A stretch of DNA of 18,417 nt from Ilumatobacteraceae bacterium (GTDB taxonomy: Bacteria; Actinomycetota; Acidimicrobiia; Acidimicrobiales; Ilumatobacteraceae). The translations under genes and the position numbers were made by a program. Location: assembly GCA_023263465.1 (NCBI GenBank), contig JALQWV010000144.1, positions 1 to 18,417 on the forward strand, in the 5' to 3' direction. The notes under the pieces were generated by a model. It did no database searches. It saw nothing but the letters and a program-made list of their open reading frames with translations, and was not told the origin of the DNA. Below are positions 6,827 to 14,213 of this stretch, one piece after another. Positions within the stretch are counted from its first letter, which is position 1. Every line of letters begins with the position of its first letter.

Positions 6827-7972
6827 CTAATTCACTTTCAGCGCTGCGCTGAAAATTTTCTTCGGCTTCATTTCTTCTGCGATGCGTTTTGCCAATGCAG
6901 CAAATATCTGACCAATCTCGCTGTTTGGAGCAACAGCAGCAATTGGCCTTCCGTCATCGCCACCTTCACGCAATGCAGACATGAGTGGAATTTGGGCGAG
7001 CAACGGAACATTAAGTTCGTCGGCCAATAATTGTCCGCCGCCACTGCCAAATAGTTCGTAGCGAACCCCGTCGTCACCAGTAAACCAAGACATGTTCTCG
7101 ATGATTCCGCGAACAGGAAGGTTCACTTTTGCAGCCATCGCAGCCGACAACTTGGCAACCTTTTGCGCTGCTTCCTGCGGTGTCGTCACCACCAATACTT
7201 CCGCGCGCGGCAAATACTGACTCAGGCTCAATGCAATGTCACCAGTTCCCGGCGGCATGTCGATGAGTAGGAAGTCTGGCTCATCCCAATACACGTCGGT
7301 AAGGAACTGTTCGAGTGCCTTGTGCAACATTGGCCCACGCCACACCACTGCTTGCCCTTCTGGAACGAAGTATCCGATGCTGATACAACGAACACCCCAC
7401 TGCTCCGGAGGCAGCAACATGTTGTCGATCACCACCGGATCGCGATCAGTGCCAAGCATGCGTGGAATTGAATAGCCATAAATATCGGCATCTACGATTC
7501 CCACTTTGTGACCCTGCGCTGCAAGTGCAACGGCGAGATTGGTGGTCACACTTGATTTTCCAACGCCGCCTTTGCCTGATGACACCAAGATTGGTCGAGT
7601 TTTTGAACCAGGTTGTGCAAATGAAATTTCGCGACCAGATGCGTGTCCTTGTGCTGGTTGCGAACCAGCGGTGGCACCTGGGTTGCCGTGCAACATTTCG
7701 CGCACCTTTGCGCGTTCTTCGTCGTTCATCACTCCAAAGTTCAACGCAACTTCTTTCACGCCATCGAGTGCACGCAACGCAGTACCTACACGATTCTGAA
7801 TTTCATTGCGCAATGGACATCCCGCAATGGTGAGCACCACAGTCAGACTGACTACGCCTCCCTTCACCTCTACGTCACGCACCATTCCTAGGTCGACAAT
7901 GGAACGGTGTAGTTCTGGGTCCTCTACAGGGCGGAGAGCTTCAATGATCTGATCGGTTGTGGGGGTTGACAT
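6827..7972 (-). CDS. mrp: Mrp/NBP35-type iron-sulfur cluster carrier ATPase
   Basis: Predicted cytoplasmic P-loop ATPase that binds and transfers iron-sulfur clusters, 381 residues. The N-terminal MIP18/DUF59 domain (about 5-95) carries AGCPLRNEI with C52. A Gln/Gly/Pro-containing linker follows, and then the Mrp ATPase domain with GKGGVGKSS at 133-141, VDADIYGYSIPRMLG and DMPPGTGD. The usual C-terminal CxxC after ENMS is absent: the sequence reads ENMSWFTGDDGVRYELFG. As I recall, actinobacterial Mrp proteins share this loss, so cluster binding must use other ligands, if it occurs. The ATG at 7970-7972 has TTGGAG four bases upstream. It is the first gene of the five-gene operon and is divergent from a SufR-like regulator. 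Confidence 0.93.
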   Translation of the reverse strand: MSTPTTDQIIEALRPVEDPELHRSIVDLGMVRDVEVKGGVVSLTVVLTIAGCPLRNEIQNRVGTALRALDGVKEVALNFGVMNDEERAKVREMLHGNPGATAGSQPAQGHASGREISFAQPGSKTRPILVSSGKGGVGKSSVTTNLAVALAAQGHKVGIVDADIYGYSIPRMLGTDRDPVVIDNMLLPPEQWGVRCISIGYFVPEGQAVVWRGPMLHKALEQFLTDVYWDEPDFLLIDMPPGTGDIALSLSQYLPRAEVLVVTTPQEAAQKVAKLSAAMAAKVNLPVRGIIENMSWFTGDDGVRYELFGSGGGQLLADELNVPLLAQIPLMSALREGGDDGRPIAAVAPNSEIGQIFAALAKRIAEEMKPKKIFSAALKVN

Positions 7973-7991
7973 GGGGCTCCAATAATTTCCA

Positions 7992-8014
7992 CTATGGCCA
8001 TAGGTACAATACCT
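7992..8014. promoter_or_regulatory. Two overlapping palindromes between mrp and the SufR-like gene
   Basis: CTATGGCCATAG (7992-8003) is a perfect 12-base palindrome. It overlaps AGGTA-CAA-TACCT (8002-8014). The second contains TACAAT (8005-8010), a -10 box whose end is 6 bases before the GTG at 8017, and its complement TATTGT points towards mrp. This fits a shared operator over divergent promoters. No good -35 was found in either direction. Confidence 0.5.
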
Positions 8015-8016
8015 GT

Positions 8017-8739
8017 GTGTCGAGTAAGTCTGCCAACCTCACCTCGGGATCCTTCACCGCCCAGGTATCGGCAATTACCTCAGCCTTCGGCGATCCAACT
8101 CGGCGTGCTGTGTACCTGTTCGCTCGCGAAAGTGAGTCAGGTGTCACTGCTGCCCAAGTCGCAGAAAAATTTGATGTTCATCCAAACGTCGCACGACATC
8201 ATCTCGACAAGTTGTCCGCTGGCGGATACCTGGAAGTAGCAGTTGATCGACATGAACGTGGCGGGGCTGGTCGACCTTCAAAGTTGTATCGCGCAGCAGC
8301 AGACACGAATCTTTCTTTTCCTGTGCGAAGCGATGACTTAGTGCTTTCGCTTCTCGGAAAAACCCTCGCATTACTTCCGCCAGATAAAGCAGAAGCTATG
8401 GCAGAAGAAGTTGGTCAACAATACGGTCAAGCAATGGCCGCTGGCATGCAAGGTGACGATCTTGCAGCAGGACACAAATCATTGCGCGCCGCCATGCAAG
8501 CAGTTGCCGATGCACTCACTGCTCACGGCTTTGCCGCACACACCGACCAACGCAATAATCAACTGCGCATTGTGAACAACCACTGCCCGTTTGGCGACGT
8601 TGCAATTGAGCATCCAGTTATTTGCGCAGTCGATCGTGGAATGGTGAAAGGAATGCTTACCGCAATTTACGGTGACACGTCTCCCGAAACATCAGCGTCG
8701 TTGCCTCAAGGCGACACGTTTTGTGCCACCACGATTTAG
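8017..8739 (+). CDS. SufR-like winged-helix regulator with C-terminal cysteine cluster
   Basis: Predicted transcription factor of 240 residues. An ArsR/SufR-like winged helix occupies about 15-95, with the recognition region DVHPNVARHHLDKL and the wing GAGRPSKLY. The C-terminal domain holds C190, C203 (C-x12-C, as in SufR) and C236 (FCATTI), arranged as in cluster-binding SufR-type proteins. These repress suf genes in cyanobacteria and mycobacteria. No suf gene is present, and the divergent neighbour is mrp. GTG at 8017 was chosen because the conserved part begins soon after and a -10 box ends at 8010, which implies a leaderless mRNA. Longer in-frame starts (for example 7957) run into mrp and lack support. 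Cluster binding and targets are inferred. Confidence 0.87.
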   Translation: MSSKSANLTSGSFTAQVSAITSAFGDPTRRAVYLFARESESGVTAAQVAEKFDVHPNVARHHLDKLSAGGYLEVAVDRHERGGAGRPSKLYRAAADTNLSFPVRSDDLVLSLLGKTLALLPPDKAEAMAEEVGQQYGQAMAAGMQGDDLAAGHKSLRAAMQAVADALTAHGFAAHTDQRNNQLRIVNNHCPFGDVAIEHPVICAVDRGMVKGMLTAIYGDTSPETSASLPQGDTFCATTI

Positions 8740-8746
8740 TCTTGTT

Positions 8747-9358
8747 CTAATCGCCCCAAAAGCGCTGTTCTAAAAACGGATCGCCATACATGTGATAACC
8801 GTTTTGCTCCCAGAAACCCGGGGCATCGGTTTCACGAAGCTCGAGTCCGCGTAGCCACTTGGGCGATTTCCAAAAATACAAATGAGGAATGAGTAAGCGC
8901 ACCGGACCACCGTGAATGGGTTCAATGTCTTCACCTTCGTACTCGTACACCACCATTGATTCGTCGCGCATGATGTCTGCAAGTGGAAGGTTTGCGGTGT
9001 ATCCGTATTCTGCGTGGCCCATGACATATCCGGCCTCAGGTTTGACACCCGCGCGCTCGAAGAGATCGCGAACTTTTACGCCGCGCCAAACCGTGTCAAA
9101 TTTTGACCACTTCGTCACGCAATGAATGTCGGTGGTCAAGGTTGTCGACGGCAATGACTTCAATTCATCGAACGTGAGCGTGAACTCGTTGTTCACTGCA
9201 CCAAAAATTTTGAGGTTCCACTCGCCTGGTTTATATGTTGGAACATCGCCAACGTGAAGCACAGGAAAACGCTCGGTTAAATACTGTCCACTTGGTAGAC
9301 GATTTCCGTCGTATCCACGCTTAACAACGTCTTCTCTGTTGCGATCAAAAAATCCCAT
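8747..9358 (-). CDS. Sulfite-oxidase-like molybdopterin-dependent oxidoreductase
   Basis: Single-domain enzyme of 203 residues with the sulfite oxidase/YedY molybdopterin fold. The expected molybdenum-ligating cysteine is C80 in TDIHCVTKWSKFDTVWRG. YGYTANLPLADIM, HGGPVRLLIPHLYFWKSPKW and the ending GYHMYGDP also match this bacterial group. There is no Tat or Sec signal, heme domain or dimerisation domain, so it is probably cytoplasmic and its electron acceptor is unknown. ATG at 9356-9358 has GAGG five bases upstream. A longer frame from 9463 would add 35 residues of unrelated sequence overlapping the divergent phosphatase gene and is rejected. It is convergent with the SufR-like gene. Sulfite is only one possible substrate. 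Confidence 0.9.
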   Translation of the reverse strand: MGFFDRNREDVVKRGYDGNRLPSGQYLTERFPVLHVGDVPTYKPGEWNLKIFGAVNNEFTLTFDELKSLPSTTLTTDIHCVTKWSKFDTVWRGVKVRDLFERAGVKPEAGYVMGHAEYGYTANLPLADIMRDESMVVYEYEGEDIEPIHGGPVRLLIPHLYFWKSPKWLRGLELRETDAPGFWEQNGYHMYGDPFLEQRFWGD

Positions 9359-9366
9359 AGGTACCT
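9359..9366. promoter_or_regulatory. Palindrome AGGTACCT at the molybdoenzyme start
   Basis: An 8-base perfect palindrome directly abuts the start codon and includes part of its ribosome binding site (GAGG). It resembles the outer arms of the AGGTA-CAA-TACCT palindrome at 8002-8014, but at eight bases chance is likely. Confidence 0.2.
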
Positions 9367-9407
9367 CGTAGATAGTTTGCCTCAACTCCCCACTAGATTC
9401 AGTGTTG

Positions 9408-9872
9408 ATGTCACTTTTTTTGGTGCGCCACGCCAAGGCTGGCAAGCGAAGCCAGTGGGACACCGACGATTCTCTACGCCCGCTTGTTGCTGTAGGCGTG
9501 CGTCAAGCAGAGGTCATTGCCGAATCCATTGCGCCACTTCATCCAACCGCATTGTTTTCGAGCCCATACGTGCGATGCATGCAAACGCTAGAACCGTTGA
9601 GTAGAGCAACCGGACTTCACGTTGCACCACACGACCTCCTTGCAGAGGGAGTTGATTTCAGTCGCACCGTTGAGTGGATGCACACGCTTGCCGATGGTGC
9701 GGTGATGTGCAGTCACGGTGATGTGATTCCCGAGATTATTGATGCACTTGAGCGACGCGGAATGGAAGTGAGGGGTTTTCGCGAGTCACGCAAAGGTTCA
9801 GTGTGGATTCTTGATCGCCTTGATGGCCAGTTCACTGCTGGTCATGCTTGGCCACCTCCACACTTTGAATAA
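9408..9872 (+). CDS. SixA-like phosphohistidine phosphatase (histidine phosphatase superfamily)
   Basis: Small phosphatase of 154 residues. LVRHAKAG near residue 5 is the catalytic RHG-type motif with the phosphohistidine H. SSPYVRCMQT near 51 gives a second conserved Arg, and CSHGDVIPEI near 104 gives the second catalytic His. This short single-domain form matches SixA, which removes phosphate from histidine phosphotransfer domains. Other small-phosphate substrates are possible. ATG at 9408 follows a -10-like TAGATT (9394-9399) and has no Shine-Dalgarno, so translation may be leaderless. In-frame GTG 9402 and TTG 9405 are alternatives. The gene is divergent from the molybdoenzyme and convergent with ccmI. 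Confidence 0.88.
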   Translation: MSLFLVRHAKAGKRSQWDTDDSLRPLVAVGVRQAEVIAESIAPLHPTALFSSPYVRCMQTLEPLSRATGLHVAPHDLLAEGVDFSRTVEWMHTLADGAVMCSHGDVIPEIIDALERRGMEVRGFRESRKGSVWILDRLDGQFTAGHAWPPPHFE

Positions 9873-9894
9873 CTCAGCCAGCAAGCGCTGAGTT
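9871..9894. terminator. Stem-loop between the convergent phosphatase gene and ccmI
   Basis: AACTCAGC and GCTGAGTT form a perfect 8-bp stem with an 8-base loop. It covers the phosphatase stop codon and the last ccmI codons. It could be a two-way terminator, but no T-run follows on either strand. Confidence 0.35.
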
Positions 9895-10602
9895 GACCTC
9901 TTCAATGATTGAGGACACAAACCCCATCACCTCGGCGGGAGGATTTGATGCAGCGCAAATATCCAATTGTTCTTTCGCGCCAACCGCATCTGCAGCTAAT
10001 CGAAACCGCACAATTCCCAGAAAGCAATGTGCGTCTGGATACTGGGGATCAATTTGAATTGCGCTTTCAAGACCCTGCGTTGCAGCTGCAAGCGCAACAA
10101 TCTTGATGTCGTCTGCGGCATCTCGCGCGATGAGCGCAATCAACCAAGACCGATACGTCAACGCTTCAACATTGTCTGGGTCAAGTTTCACCACCTCGCT
10201 GTACAGCTCAATGGCCTTTTCAGGGTCACTGAAGTTGATCGCTCGTGCTTGAGACAACAACGACGCCGTGGAATTTTCAATGCCACCAGAACTTGTTTGC
10301 CCTGGCAGTCGCTGACCTGACTGTGCTGCCACCAGCCAACCTGCCAAACATGCAAAGGCCACAATTGCAAATGAAACCACAATGGTTCGTACACGCGATT
10401 TTGGTGCACGCTCCTTAAGCGTTGATTGCCCAGCTTCAATTGCTTTCAACACATCGGCTGCTCGTTGTGTGTACCCAGATTTCAGCGTTGCATAGTCTTC
10501 GTCATCAATGTCACCCGCTGACCGCTCTCGCTCAAGATCACGCAGGGAATCGAGGAGGAAGTTTCGCTCCTCTTCAAGGCGAGCTAGTTCGTCTGGGTTC
10601 AT
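9874..10602 (-). CDS. ccmI: CcmI-like cytochrome c biogenesis protein (single membrane helix, TPR domain)
   Basis: Predicted apocytochrome c chaperone of the heme ligation complex, 242 residues. The N-terminal part (about 4-56) is a charged coiled coil with the CcmI-type pattern LRDLERERSAGDIDDEDYATLK. One membrane helix follows at about 72-92, then an outside domain with two or more TPR-like repeats (about 115-150 and 165-205). Proteobacterial CcmI normally starts with another membrane helix before the coiled coil. This one begins directly at the coil, so its N-terminus should face the cytoplasm. The ATG start has AGGTAA overlapping the ccmH stop just upstream. It is the last gene of the ccm operon. 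The family call rests on context plus the coil pattern. Confidence 0.85.
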   Translation of the reverse strand: MNPDELARLEEERNFLLDSLRDLERERSAGDIDDEDYATLKSGYTQRAADVLKAIEAGQSTLKERAPKSRVRTIVVSFAIVAFACLAGWLVAAQSGQRLPGQTSSGGIENSTASLLSQARAINFSDPEKAIELYSEVVKLDPDNVEALTYRSWLIALIARDAADDIKIVALAAATQGLESAIQIDPQYPDAHCFLGIVRFRLAADAVGAKEQLDICAASNPPAEVMGFVSSIIEEVNSALAG

Positions 10603-10608
10603 CGTGGG

Positions 10609-11085
10609 TTACCTATCTTCGCGAAGCGCACGCTCAACTAATTGCGCATCTTCTTCAGAAATTGAGTCACTGCCCACCACTTTCCAGCGACGAAACGCGA
10701 ACCCCAACGTTCCAACTGCACAGACCAACACAAAAACGGGAAGCACCCAGATCAATGCATCAAGCCCGGTTGAACGAGGCACCAGCAACACACGACTTCC
10801 GAATCGTGCTTCGATGTAGGCGATGATGTCATCATCAGATCGCTGACCAGCAGCAATCTGCCGCGCAACCTCTGCGCGAATGGCTTCGGCACCCGACGCA
10901 CGGGACACATACACGCTCTCACCCGAACACGTAGGGCACGCCAGAACTTTTGTTATGGCATCAATGCGATCAGCTTGCGTGCGCGGTCCCGAATCTCGTG
11001 TGCTTCCGAACGCGAGCAACGCAACTGCAGAAAGGACTACGAGCAACCATGACCATTTGTTTTGCACAGACGTCGTCTTCATCAC
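10609..11085 (-). CDS. ccmH: CcmH cytochrome c maturation thiol-oxidoreductase
   Basis: Membrane-anchored protein of 158 residues that reduces or holds the CxxCH thiols of apocytochrome c for heme attachment. It has an N-terminal membrane helix (about 12-27). The outside domain follows, with the redox motif LACPTCSGESV (C50, C53; the family usually has CPxCQ), and then FGSRVLLVP. A second membrane helix lies at about 108-130, before a short acidic cytoplasmic tail. The first codon is GTG at 11083-11085, overlapping the ccmG stop by four bases. The next codon, ATG at 11080-11082, is an equally good start. It lies between ccmG and ccmI, the normal order for System I. Confidence 0.93.
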   Translation of the reverse strand: MMKTTSVQNKWSWLLVVLSAVALLAFGSTRDSGPRTQADRIDAITKVLACPTCSGESVYVSRASGAEAIRAEVARQIAAGQRSDDDIIAYIEARFGSRVLLVPRSTGLDALIWVLPVFVLVCAVGTLGFAFRRWKVVGSDSISEEDAQLVERALREDR

Positions 11086-11648
11086 GAACCAAACTGCGCT
11101 TTCAGCTGAGACAGTTGATCATCAAGCAAACCTGGCGTCAGCATGCCCGCAATTCGTAGCCTCACAAATCCGTTCGGGTCAATCACCCATGTCTCAGGAA
11201 CTTTTGCAACTCCGAAGGCAACTGAAATGGCTCCATCCGGGTCACGTACCTTTTGCCAATCTCCCCCGTTTTCCAAAAAGAATGCACGAACCGAAGCATC
11301 GTTGTCATCATTTATGACGGTGTACAACTCGGCAGGGTTTGTCGTCTTCAATTCACGCTCATGAAATGCGACAAGTTCTGGATGCTCTGCAACACATGGA
11401 ACGCACGTTGAGTTAAAGAAGTTGAAAATCACCCAACTTCCCTTTCTGTTGGCCAAAACAAACTCTTCATCATCAACCGTGGTTGAAATAATTGAAGGTG
11501 CTGGTTGACCAAGCAACGGAGAATCCGCATCGTCTGCCGTGTTCGGCTCTGCCGTTACCAGCACCCATAAGAACGCAATCAACATTGCACCAACTACTGA
11601 AGCAACGATTGGTGCAACTCGCTTGCGGGAATAACTCATCTCGCTCAC
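11082..11648 (-). CDS. ccmG: CcmG/DsbE-type membrane-tethered thioredoxin
   Basis: Thiol-disulfide oxidoreductase of 188 residues that keeps CcmH or apocytochrome cysteines reduced outside the membrane. One N-terminal anchor helix (about 12-32) is followed by a thioredoxin fold. The active site is NSTCVPCVAEHP (C82-V-P-C85), with the cis-proline at P151 in KVPETWVIDPNG. The insert and VPETW motif are typical of CcmG/TlpA/ResA proteins, and the ccm context supports CcmG. GTG at 11646-11648 overlaps the ccmF stop by four bases. An ATG three codons later is an alternative start. Confidence 0.93.
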   Translation of the reverse strand: MSEMSYSRKRVAPIVASVVGAMLIAFLWVLVTAEPNTADDADSPLLGQPAPSIISTTVDDEEFVLANRKGSWVIFNFFNSTCVPCVAEHPELVAFHERELKTTNPAELYTVINDDNDASVRAFFLENGGDWQKVRDPDGAISVAFGVAKVPETWVIDPNGFVRLRIAGMLTPGLLDDQLSQLKAQFGS

Positions 11649-13624
11649 AGCATCACCAATAGATCAGCCGCAAAGTCATCTTCAGAAGTTGGCGAGGTTG
11701 GATTACGACGACGTCGCCCCGGGAACGCCGCAAGCACCGTTCCAAGCGCCATGAGGCCACCGCCAATCCAGAGCCATAACAGCAACGGCTTGATGAACAC
11801 TTTGATTCGGGCCTTGTTTTCATCTTGTCGAACAGGTGGTTCGAGCGTGAGATAGACGTCGTATGCAAGTCCCGTTTTTACCGAAGGCGTACCAACATTC
11901 ATTCCTTGCAAGACATACTTCGTAATTGCTGGCGCATATGCCTTACCTCCATCAATCTTTACCAACGCCTTCACTGCAGTTGCGCGATCGGTTTTCTCCT
12001 CGACAACATCAACAAGTTCAAATGTGTGACCGCTAAATGATGCGACCTTGCCCGCTTCCAAATTCAATTCCTGGCTGTGAGTGAAGCTATTCGATGCAGC
12101 AAGCGCAACGGAGATGATGATGACCCCCAGGTGCACAATCATTCCGCCATTAGCTCTGCCAACCAATCCGCGTAAGCCCTGCCTGCGCGTGGCTAACACC
12201 ACTTGCCGTAGTGCTGAGCCAGCAGCAAATCCACCGAGCCCAAACGTCAGCAGTGGGGCTAGGCCAGTTGCCCCAACCCACACACTCCCAGCAAGTGCAA
12301 GAACACCGCTCCACGCCGGCCAAAACAGTCGCTTCGACAACAGTTCTTGAGAAGCCTTGCGCCAAGGCAATACCGGAGCAATGGCCATGATGGTGAGCAT
12401 GGTGATGCCGATGGGAATCGTGAGTTGGTCGAAGAACGGTTCACCAACAACGATGGTTCGCGATTGCAGTGCTTCGACAACTAATGGGAACACCGTTCCC
12501 AGTAGCACCACAAAAGCAAAGACCGCGAACAGCACGTTGTTGGCAAGGAACGCCCCTTCGCGAGACAACGGCGAATCAATACTTCCTGGTGAATGCAGTC
12601 GATCTCCGCGCCATCCAATGAGACCAACGGAAACAATGATGATCACCGCGAAGAACGCAAGTAGCCAAGGCCCAATTGCACTTTGACTGAACGCGTGCAC
12701 GCTATTCACCACGCCAGAGCGAGTGAGAAATGTTCCCAGAATGGTGAGGCTGAACGTTGCAACAAGAAGTGAGAGGTTCCACACGCGCAACATTCCTCGA
12801 CGTTCTTGCACCAACACCGAGTGAATATATGCAGTCGCGGTTATCCACGGTAAGAACGATGCGTTTTCAACTGGGTCCCACGCCCACACACCGCTCCATC
12901 CCAACACTTCATAGCTCCACCACGAACCAAGAATGATTCCAATGGTGAGGAAACCCCAAGCAAACAGTGTCCAGCGGCGAGTTGCCAGCAACCAACCTTC
13001 GCCCAATCGCCCAGTGATCAGGGCCGCAATGGCAAAGGCGAACGGAACTGTCATACCTACATAACCCAAATACAACAGCGGTGGGTGAAACATGACGAGT
13101 AAGTGATTCTGCAGCAACGGGTTCGGACCAGGTCCGTCAAGTACTCCTTCAGGACCAGCTGCAAATGGATTTGCAGGACCAAATGAGAGCAGAAAGAAAA
13201 ACATTGAAACGATGAACATGACGCCAAGTGCGTACCGCGATAGCACATCATCCATTTTTTTACGTAACCAATACGTCACGCCGAGCGTGTAACCCGCAAG
13301 AATTAGTACCCACATCAAAATGGATCCTTCAAGCGCACTCCACACTGCGGCAAAGTTGTATGCCGCAGGAGTCGAATAACTTCCAACTTTTTGCACGTAC
13401 TCAAGTGAAAAGTCGCGGGTAATCATTGCGCGTTCCATAACGGCGAATGCACCCAAACTTGCAGCAAAAACCAAGATCGCAAATCGAGGGACGAGTTTTG
13501 CTACGGCTTGATCACGTTGGCGAGCACTAGTAATTGCTGCAATTGCACCAAACAACGAGCCAATAATGCCGACCAAGAGAAAGGCGCGTCCAAGCGCACC
13601 ATTTATCCCGCTAGCAAAGAACAC
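11645..13624 (-). CDS. ccmF: CcmF heme lyase subunit
   Basis: Large integral membrane protein of 659 residues, the standard length, forming the core of the cytochrome c heme lyase. It has many membrane helices and the tryptophan-rich heme-binding WWD domain at about 235-260 (SWWSYEVLGWSGVWAWDP, then VENASFLPW). The expected conserved histidines are present: H180 (MFHPP), H268 (AYIHS) and H310 (SVHAFSQS). A large outside loop near residues 505-615 precedes the last helix. The GTG start lies inside the end of ccmE, a 22-base overlap. No better in-frame start exists before the first helix, so the overlap is probably real and couples translation. Confidence 0.97.
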   Translation of the reverse strand: MFFASGINGALGRAFLLVGIIGSLFGAIAAITSARQRDQAVAKLVPRFAILVFAASLGAFAVMERAMITRDFSLEYVQKVGSYSTPAAYNFAAVWSALEGSILMWVLILAGYTLGVTYWLRKKMDDVLSRYALGVMFIVSMFFFLLSFGPANPFAAGPEGVLDGPGPNPLLQNHLLVMFHPPLLYLGYVGMTVPFAFAIAALITGRLGEGWLLATRRWTLFAWGFLTIGIILGSWWSYEVLGWSGVWAWDPVENASFLPWITATAYIHSVLVQERRGMLRVWNLSLLVATFSLTILGTFLTRSGVVNSVHAFSQSAIGPWLLAFFAVIIIVSVGLIGWRGDRLHSPGSIDSPLSREGAFLANNVLFAVFAFVVLLGTVFPLVVEALQSRTIVVGEPFFDQLTIPIGITMLTIMAIAPVLPWRKASQELLSKRLFWPAWSGVLALAGSVWVGATGLAPLLTFGLGGFAAGSALRQVVLATRRQGLRGLVGRANGGMIVHLGVIIISVALAASNSFTHSQELNLEAGKVASFSGHTFELVDVVEEKTDRATAVKALVKIDGGKAYAPAITKYVLQGMNVGTPSVKTGLAYDVYLTLEPPVRQDENKARIKVFIKPLLLWLWIGGGLMALGTVLAAFPGRRRRNPTSPTSEDDFAADLLVML

Positions 13625-14088
13625 TTTTCCGCTTTCGATTGCGCAAGTCGATCCGGATTTGCCTCAGCGTACGTATTTGAATGCTTCACTTCAATTCGAT
13701 TGGCTTCAAAGGTGTCGCCCACCAGCTGACCATGCGCAACTACAGGAATACATTCTTGAAAGATTCCACCAGGATCGCCGTTGTATCTCACATCGACGCT
13801 TTGATTGTTGAATATCAGCACAAACGTGGTGCCACCTGCATCCGATTTCAATGAATCTTGTTCGACAGTGCCCTGAACACGAAGCCGGCGGTTCGGTTCA
13901 CAACCCTCGCGCTTGCCAATTTCGTCCACATTGCAATAGAAGTCAATTGCCGATGTGAGGAATCGCGAGACAATGAAACCGCCAGTCGAAACGACCACGA
14001 CCAACATGACCACATATTTCCACTTGCGATTGTGCTTACGCGGAGCAAGAGGCGCATTGTCCGAGGACGTGCGCGGCGTTAAGTCCAC
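13603..14088 (-). CDS. ccmE: CcmE heme chaperone
   Basis: Membrane-anchored heme chaperone of 161 residues that binds heme covalently after export and passes it to CcmF. It has one helix at about 24-44 followed by an OB-fold (RRLRVQGTVEQDSL, FVLIFNNQSVDVRYNG). The heme site is H136 with Y140 in EVKHSNTY, so this is the classical His type, not the Cys-type variant known in some archaea and deltaproteobacteria. Three extra cysteines (C52, C63, C113) lie in the outside domain and could form a disulfide. GTG at 14086-14088 has AAGGA six bases upstream and overlaps ccmD by ten bases. The C-terminal tail is short and ends in a cysteine-containing segment. Confidence 0.94.
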   Translation of the reverse strand: MDLTPRTSSDNAPLAPRKHNRKWKYVVMLVVVVSTGGFIVSRFLTSAIDFYCNVDEIGKREGCEPNRRLRVQGTVEQDSLKSDAGGTTFVLIFNNQSVDVRYNGDPGGIFQECIPVVAHGQLVGDTFEANRIEVKHSNTYAEANPDRLAQSKAEKCSLLAG

Positions 14089-14213
14089 GGTTTGTCCTTG
14101 TCGGCAACAGTTTGAGACAAGTTACGTCCCTGCTTGATCGTGTACGCAACTAATCCAATAATGACGCCAAAGGTAATGCCGTACGTAGCAATAATGAATC
14201 CGGCGTGATTCAT
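14079..14213 (-). CDS. ccmD: CcmD small membrane protein
   Basis: Single-helix protein of 44 residues, MNHAGFIIATYGITFGVIIG and onward, ending DKDKPWT. One helix at about 5-25 is followed by a basic and then polar cytoplasmic tail, the usual CcmD plan. CcmD helps release holo-CcmE from CcmC and the CcmAB transporter. Its ATG overlaps the ccmC stop by four bases (ATGA), and its end overlaps ccmE by ten bases. The identity rests on size, topology and position between ccmC and ccmE. It is short enough to be skipped by many gene finders. Confidence 0.9.
   Translation of the reverse strand: MNHAGFIIATYGITFGVIIGLVAYTIKQGRNLSQTVADKDKPWT

Noticed and set aside
7957..8016. Extended N-terminus for the SufR-like protein starting at 7957
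   Set aside because: The added residues overlap mrp and its ribosome binding site, are not regulator-like, and a -10 box at 8005-8010 lies downstream of that start.
9359..9463. 35-residue N-terminal extension of the molybdoenzyme
   Set aside because: The extension has no signal peptide pattern and overlaps the divergent phosphatase gene, and the ATG at 9356-9358 has its own GAGG.
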